Origin: Leisingera sp. NJS204
GTDB lineage: Bacteria > Pseudomonadota > Alphaproteobacteria > Rhodobacterales > Rhodobacteraceae
Assembly: GCF_004123675.1 (NCBI RefSeq)
Contig: NZ_CP035417.1
Coordinates: 2,967,501 to 3,031,500 of the forward strand
Direction: 5' to 3'
DNA length: 64,000 nucleotides
Part shown: positions 60,414 through 64,000 of the stretch, in pieces
Position numbering within the stretch: the stretch's first letter is position 1
Layout: every line of letters begins with the position of its first letter
Program-made: the position numbers and the translations under genes
Notes under the pieces: model-generated
Databases searched by the model: none
Told to the model about the DNA's origin: nothing
Seen by the model: only the letters and a program-made list of their open reading frames with translations

Positions 60414-60776
60414 TCAGCTGATAAACTTCTTATAGCCGGCTTCATCCATGTAGTCGTCCATCGGCGACAGATCCGATGGCTTCAGCTTGAAGAACCAGGC
60501 GCCGCCTTCGGGGTCTTCGTTCACCTTGCCGGGATCATCGGTCAGCGCCTCGTTCACCTCGACCACTTCACCGTCCAGCGGCGACAGGATGTCGGAGGCG
60601 GCTTTGACCGATTCAATCACCACGATTTCTTCATCCTTGGAAACCTCGGTGCCCACTTCCGGCAGTTCCACAAAGACCACTTCGCCCAGCTGCTCGGCAG
60701 CATGGGCGGTGATGCCAACAGTGATCAGATCGTCTTCGGGCAGCAGCCACTCGTGTTCTTCGGTGTATTTCATCAT
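60414..60776 (-). CDS. gcvH: Glycine cleavage system H protein
   Basis: Lipoyl-carrying shuttle of the glycine cleavage system. The 120-residue product starts (M)MKYTEEHEWL and has the lipoyl-lysine motif VVIESVKAASDILSPLDGEV with Lys58. ATG 60776 and ATG 60773 are adjacent; AAGGGAA fits either. gcvT and gcvP are not next to it; an FMN-reductase-like gene is downstream and a glutamine-synthetase-family gene upstream. A 14-nt direct repeat (60806-60819, 60823-60836) lies 30-60 nt before the start. Confidence 0.95.
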   Translation of the reverse strand: MMKYTEEHEWLLPEDDLITVGITAHAAEQLGEVVFVELPEVGTEVSKDEEIVVIESVKAASDILSPLDGEVVEVNEALTDDPGKVNEDPEGGAWFFKLKPSDLSPMDDYMDEAGYKKFIS

Positions 60777-60805
60777 CGTGTATTCCCTTGGAAGAGGCTT
60801 GGGTT

Positions 60806-60836
60806 TTCAGTGCAGGTTGGTATTCAGTGCAGGTTG
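60806..60836. repeat. Direct repeat in the gcvH leader
   Basis: TTCAGTGCAGGTTG occurs at 60806-60819 and again at 60823-60836, a 17-nt period. It could be a tandem regulator site or slippage duplication. Confidence 0.6.
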
Positions 60837-61002
60837 TGCCGCCGTAACGGATACCGCGGGAAGAAGAAAGCCGGTCCTGCCGGGCCCTGCATGCGCGGAT
60901 ATACGCTACCAACGGTGCCGGTCTCCGATCAAGATGGCAAATCATGGGATTCTTGCGTTTTTATGGGCACAGGTCCCCAATGCCCAGTGCGGCCCTGTGC
61001 GG

Positions 61003-62451
61003 TCAGAACAGATTGAAATACTCCGCCTGCTCCCATTCGCTGACAGTGTCCAGGTAACGTTCCCATTCGAACTGCTTGAGCTGCTGGAAATAGCTGACGG
61101 TCTCTTCCCCCAGCGCTGCACGGCACATCTGCGAGCCGCCGAAACCCTCCAGCGCCTGGCCCAGCGAACGCGGCAGACGCTCGGCGTTTTCACTATAGGG
61201 CGACACTGTGGGCTTGGGCGCCTCCAGCCCTTCTTTGATGCCGGCCATGCCTGCGATGATCTGGGCGGCCAGCGCGTAATAGGGGTTGGCAGTGCTGTCC
61301 GGCGCGCGGTTTTCGATCCGGCTGGCGGTATCGCCCGGCTGCATCAGCGCCCGCAGCATGGCGCCGCGGTTGTCCTCGCCCCAGCCGATGCGGTTCGGGG
61401 CCAGCTGGAAGGGCAGATAGCGTTTGTAGCTGTTCACCGTCGGCGCGATCAGCAGCGAGGTCTCAGGGGCGTATTTCAACAGGCCCGCCATCCAGGCACT
61501 GGCGTGCGGGCTCAGCAGCCCGGGCGCTTCCGGCATGAACAGATTGCGCCCTGTGCCCGGGTCCAGCAGCGACTGATGCACGTGCCAGCCGTTGGCCATT
61601 GCACCCGCCAGCCGCGGTTTGGCCATGAAGCTGGCGTGCAACCCGTTGCGGGCGCAGACCTCCTTGACCATCGTGCGGAACATCACCATCGCGTCGGCCT
61701 GGGCCATGGCGCCATCCGGGGCAAAGGTGAATTCAACCTGGCTGGGACCCATTTCTATTTCCACCGAACGCACCACCAGCCCCAGTTTCTGGGCGTTGCG
61801 GCGCAACAGGTCCAGCACCCCCTCCGCTTCGCCATAGCGGGTTTCGCTCAGGTACTGATACCCTTGCGTCAGGTTGCGGGTTTGAACCGGCGCGCCGGGA
61901 CGGGTGGCCTGTTCATGGGCCGATGCCTTGTCCGCCAGTTCGAAAATGTGGAATTCCACCTCCAAGCCAAAGATGGCCGCCATCCCCTGCACCTCCAGCG
62001 CATCGACTGCCCGCTGCAGCACGCCGCAGGACGCAAACGGGACCGGGCTGCCATCCGGATAGACCGGCGTGCAGAATATCCAGGCGGAATGGCCGGACCA
62101 GGGCAGCGCGCGAAAGGTTTCGGGGCGCGGCACCAGCAGCACGTCGCCGGCACCCTGCATCGGGCCGGACAGGCCGGTGCCGCCGTCCCAGACCGGAAAG
62201 GCATTGCGGTGGGAGGTGTCTTTCAGCAGCAAGGTTGCCGGCATGTTGAGACCACGGTCAAAGACGCTGGCAAAGGCCTCGGCCATCATTGTCTTGCCGC
62301 GCAGGATCCCGTGCTGGTCGGGGAACAGCACCCGCACGGTTTCTATCCCGTCAAACTGCGCGCGGGAGGTGATCTCGGCTGCTTTGCGGCAATCTTCGGG
62401 CGACAGCAGCCCCAGGCGGGCCAGTTTACCGGATGTGAAATCTTGTGCCAT
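61003..62451 (-). CDS. Glutamine synthetase family protein (gamma-glutamyl-amine type)
   Basis: A 482-residue ATP-dependent amide ligase of the GlnA superfamily. Landmarks are the beta-grasp N-terminal part (VRVLFPDQHGILRGKTM), the metal-binding EVEFHIFELADK, SVEIEMGPSQVEF and ANGWHVHQSLLD (ATP-binding His), and ENRAPDSTANPYYALAAQ near the C-terminus. AGGAGG 7 nt upstream fixes ATG 62451. Divergence from classic GlnA, together with a divergent IclR regulator, suggests a catabolic gamma-glutamylation (polyamine, ethanolamine or methylamine route). The substrate is unknown. Confidence 0.88.
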   Translation of the reverse strand: MAQDFTSGKLARLGLLSPEDCRKAAEITSRAQFDGIETVRVLFPDQHGILRGKTMMAEAFASVFDRGLNMPATLLLKDTSHRNAFPVWDGGTGLSGPMQGAGDVLLVPRPETFRALPWSGHSAWIFCTPVYPDGSPVPFASCGVLQRAVDALEVQGMAAIFGLEVEFHIFELADKASAHEQATRPGAPVQTRNLTQGYQYLSETRYGEAEGVLDLLRRNAQKLGLVVRSVEIEMGPSQVEFTFAPDGAMAQADAMVMFRTMVKEVCARNGLHASFMAKPRLAGAMANGWHVHQSLLDPGTGRNLFMPEAPGLLSPHASAWMAGLLKYAPETSLLIAPTVNSYKRYLPFQLAPNRIGWGEDNRGAMLRALMQPGDTASRIENRAPDSTANPYYALAAQIIAGMAGIKEGLEAPKPTVSPYSENAERLPRSLGQALEGFGGSQMCRAALGEETVSYFQQLKQFEWERYLDTVSEWEQAEYFNLF

Positions 62452-62540
62452 GGGCGGCCTCCTGGGTAGCGAGCTGTTTGAAATTGCACCGGAAATACCC
62501 CGGCGTCCAGTCCACGGCAGATTTTGACGCAACCCGGTGC

Positions 62541-62610
62541 GCAATCCGGATATTGCGGGGGTTTTGCGCCTTGACAGCATTCGCAGGGCGAACATTGTGT
62601 CGAACATTCG
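62541..62610. promoter_or_regulatory. Divergent promoter/operator region between GS-like and IclR genes
   Basis: It contains GCAAT-N6-ATTGC (62541-62556), a TTGACA -35 (62571-62576) with CATTGT 16 nt later as -10 for the IclR gene, TTCG-N5-CGAA (62580-62592) and a direct repeat CGAACATT (62589-62596 and 62601-62608). The second repeat is part of CGAA-CA-TTCG. The boxes sit within the promoter, as expected for autoregulation. Confidence 0.5.
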
Positions 62611-62663
62611 CACAAAGCCACTGCCCCGAGCGGTGCCATTCAAGATCAGGACAGCGGTTTCAG

Positions 62664-63440
62664 ATGACAGCAGTTGAACAGGACAGGAATATTTCGTCGA
62701 GCTTTGCCAAAGGGCTGGCAGTTCTGGCGGTGTTTGACGCGGCCTCCCCCAGCATGACCCTGGCCGAGATCGCCCGGCGCACCGGCCAGGACCGGGCCAC
62801 TGCCCGGCGCGGGGCGCTGACGCTGGTGCAGGCAGGCTATCTGCGCCAGGACGGGCGGATGCTGTCATTGACTCCGCGGGTGCTGGCGCTGGCGGGCGGT
62901 TTCCTGCAGGCCAATCAGTTCGGGCGCCGGGTGCAGCCGGTTCTGAACCGCCACGCGCGGCAAATGGAAATCGAGGTGACGCTGGCAATGCTGGATCAGG
63001 GCCGGGTGCTGCTGCTGGCGCAATCCACCGTCGAGCATGGCCATATAACTTATGGCTTCACCGCAGGTTCCCATATTCCGCTGGCCCATACCAGCCTGGG
63101 GCGGATGCTGCTGGCCGGGCTGCCGGAGACCGCGGCGGCCGCGGTGCTGGCCGCAACAGAAATCCCGCGCCATACCGAGGCCTCGATCACCGATCCCGGC
63201 CGCATTCTGGACTGCGTGGATGAGGCCCGCACGCAGGGTTATTGCCTCACCAGCGGCGAATTCGAGGCCGGGATCACCGGTTACGCCGTGCCCGTCTCGC
63301 GGCCCGGGCAGACGCCGATTGTCGCCGGTTGTTCAGCGCCGCGCGGGTTGCAGCCGGAGGCGGATGCCGAACGGTTGTTGCGCGGATTGCAGCTCTGCGC
63401 CGCAGAGCTGCGCCAGGCCGAGGCCGTGGACCACCTGTAA
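62664..63440 (+). CDS. IclR family transcriptional regulator
   Basis: A 258-residue protein. The N-terminal winged helix contains MTLAEIARRTGQDRATARRGALTLVQAG (split: LAEIARRTGQDRATARRG), and the C-terminal IclR effector domain contains GSHIPLAHTSLGRMLLAGLP and EFEAGITGYAVPV. It is divergent from the glutamine-synthetase-family gene, 212 nt apart, which makes that gene its likely target. The PcaR/PobR-like sequence LSLTPRVLALAGGFL is seen at about 64-78. Confidence 0.9.
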   Translation: MTAVEQDRNISSSFAKGLAVLAVFDAASPSMTLAEIARRTGQDRATARRGALTLVQAGYLRQDGRMLSLTPRVLALAGGFLQANQFGRRVQPVLNRHARQMEIEVTLAMLDQGRVLLLAQSTVEHGHITYGFTAGSHIPLAHTSLGRMLLAGLPETAAAAVLAATEIPRHTEASITDPGRILDCVDEARTQGYCLTSGEFEAGITGYAVPVSRPGQTPIVAGCSAPRGLQPEADAERLLRGLQLCAAELRQAEAVDHL

Positions 63441-63523
63441 CCGCGCCTTGCGGGAAAGCCTGCTTTGCATTGCACGCCGCCCTTGCTAGGCTGAATCAAG
63501 ATATTTCCGCAGGAGCAATTTTG

Positions 63524-63838
63524 ATGATCAAACAGACTGCATTGGCAGCGGCCCTGTGCGCCGCGCTTGCCCCGGCTGCATCGGCCGCGGACGCCGAAGG
63601 CACCATGGTCACCGTTCTGGGCCGCGATTGGGCGGTTTTCCCGGTCGCGGACACACCGGGCCGCTACAGCGCCACGCGGATGAATCTTGAGCATTTGCCG
63701 TTCCGCCCGCCTGCGGTGCTGACCGCCCGCCAGGCAGTGCAGGCCCTGCGCACCGCCACCGGTTGCAGCGTCAACATGGACACGATGGTGCGCAGCATCA
63801 ACAGCACCTATTACGCCCACGTGATCTGCCGCAAATAG
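63524..63838 (+). CDS. Small secreted protein, unknown function
   Basis: A 104-residue protein with a clear Sec signal peptide (about 1-22, ALAPAASAAD) and a mature part of about 82 residues ending STYYAHVICRK. Two Cys (GCSVN and VICRK) could form a disulfide. AGGAG 8 nt before ATG 63524 supports the start. It lies between the IclR gene and gap in the same direction. I do not recognise the family. Confidence 0.75.
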   Translation: MIKQTALAAALCAALAPAASAADAEGTMVTVLGRDWAVFPVADTPGRYSATRMNLEHLPFRPPAVLTARQAVQALRTATGCSVNMDTMVRSINSTYYAHVICRK

Positions 63839-63959
63839 GGGCATGGCTGACGGCCCTGCTGTATTGCGGCGTATTTCTGAAACATCCTCTTGGGAAATGT
63901 GATCATTTTCCGGGAGGCCATGGATTGAGCGGCCCCGGCGCGCCTGCCATAGATTGCGC

Positions 63960-64000
63960 ATGAGACTTGCAATCAACGGATTCGGCCGCATTGGCCGCGC
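63960..64000 (+). CDS. gap: Glyceraldehyde-3-phosphate dehydrogenase (start only)
   Basis: The first 13 codons read MRLAINGFGRIGR, the universal NAD-binding N-terminus of type I GAPDH (glycolysis/Calvin cycle). The gene runs off the window edge. It is a partial feature; identity is highly likely from the motif alone, but isoform (gap1/gapB) cannot be told. Confidence 0.88.
   Translation, partial: MRLAINGFGRIGR

Noticed and set aside
60777-61002. Glycine riboswitch in the gcvH leader
   Set aside because: I looked for the conserved glycine aptamer core on the minus strand and did not find it; only the TTCAGTGCAGGTTG direct repeat stands out.
62590-62605. GAAC-N8-GAAC as a LexA box in the GS/IclR gap
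   Set aside because: The alphaproteobacterial consensus needs a 7-nt spacer; here it is 8, and the repeat is better explained as IclR operator DNA.
1-64000. tRNA genes, rRNA genes, CRISPR arrays, prophage or insertion sequences
   Set aside because: None was recognised by eye in any intergenic stretch. XerC is the chromosomal dimer-resolution type, not a phage integrase, because of its DUF484 partner. Subtle RNA genes could still be missed without a covariance search.

Overview
The window is chromosomal DNA from an alphaproteobacterium, most likely a marine Rhodobacteraceae (Roseobacter group, Leisingera/Phaeobacter-like). The base composition is GC-rich and the proteins are Ala/Arg/Gly-rich. 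A tad (Flp pilus) locus, a bacterial phosphatidylcholine synthase, the order tolQRAB-pal-cpoB-tilS-ftsH and sites of the form TTAA-N7-TTAAC (the alphaproteobacterial CtrA consensus) all fit. The genus is an inference from protein style and gene order; no database was searched. Genes are densely packed, and I saw no tRNA, rRNA, CRISPR array, prophage, insertion sequence or clear pseudogene.

Layout. 0-11.4 kb: tad locus on the + strand (cpaB, cpaC, an OmpA-like lipoprotein, cpaE, cpaF, tadB, tadC, two TPR lipoproteins, a prepilin peptidase) followed by an unnamed AAA ATPase. 11.5-15.1 kb: an Lhr-like DEXH helicase with the PdeM phosphoesterase, then a hotdog thioesterase. 15.2-19.1 kb (- strand): folate C1 genes fhs and folD with a chorismate mutase between them, plus a MOSC protein. 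19.3-28.2 kb (- strand): the Tol-Pal envelope operon running into tilS and ftsH. 28.2-32.5 kb: thpR, an unknown protein, ruvC-ruvA-ruvB, and a divergent DUF1127 protein. 32.8-39.8 kb: an unknown membrane protein, prmA, an MFS carrier, a YeeE/YedE sulfur-type transporter, priA and an Fsa-type transaldolase. 40.2-43.7 kb: DUF484 protein with xerC, a Cys-rich GDCCVxC protein, pcs, ogt. 43.8-47.9 kb: five poorly characterised genes (two small proteins, two LysM/solute-binding fusions, one single-pass membrane protein) whose three promoter regions each carry a TTAA-N7-TTAA site. 48-64 kb: ileS, DUF2269 and SDR-DoxX membrane proteins, truncated haemoglobin, a YcjX-GNAT-YcjF set, truA, a NYN-domain protein, a D-2-hydroxyacid dehydrogenase, an FMN reductase-like protein, gcvH, a glutamine-synthetase-family enzyme with a divergent IclR regulator, a small secreted protein and the first codons of gap.

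The strongest candidates for undescribed biology are the CtrA-type box cluster at 43.8-47.9 kb and the intergenic DNA. Many gene ends carry tandem perfect hairpins, including a 22-bp stem behind ftsH and a nested, mutually exclusive structure between ruvA and ruvB. A ~30-nt motif of the type CTTCTTTC..CAAAAATACTCCCG recurs in at least four intergenic gaps. Everything else reads as ordinary core genome with a few unusual arrangements.
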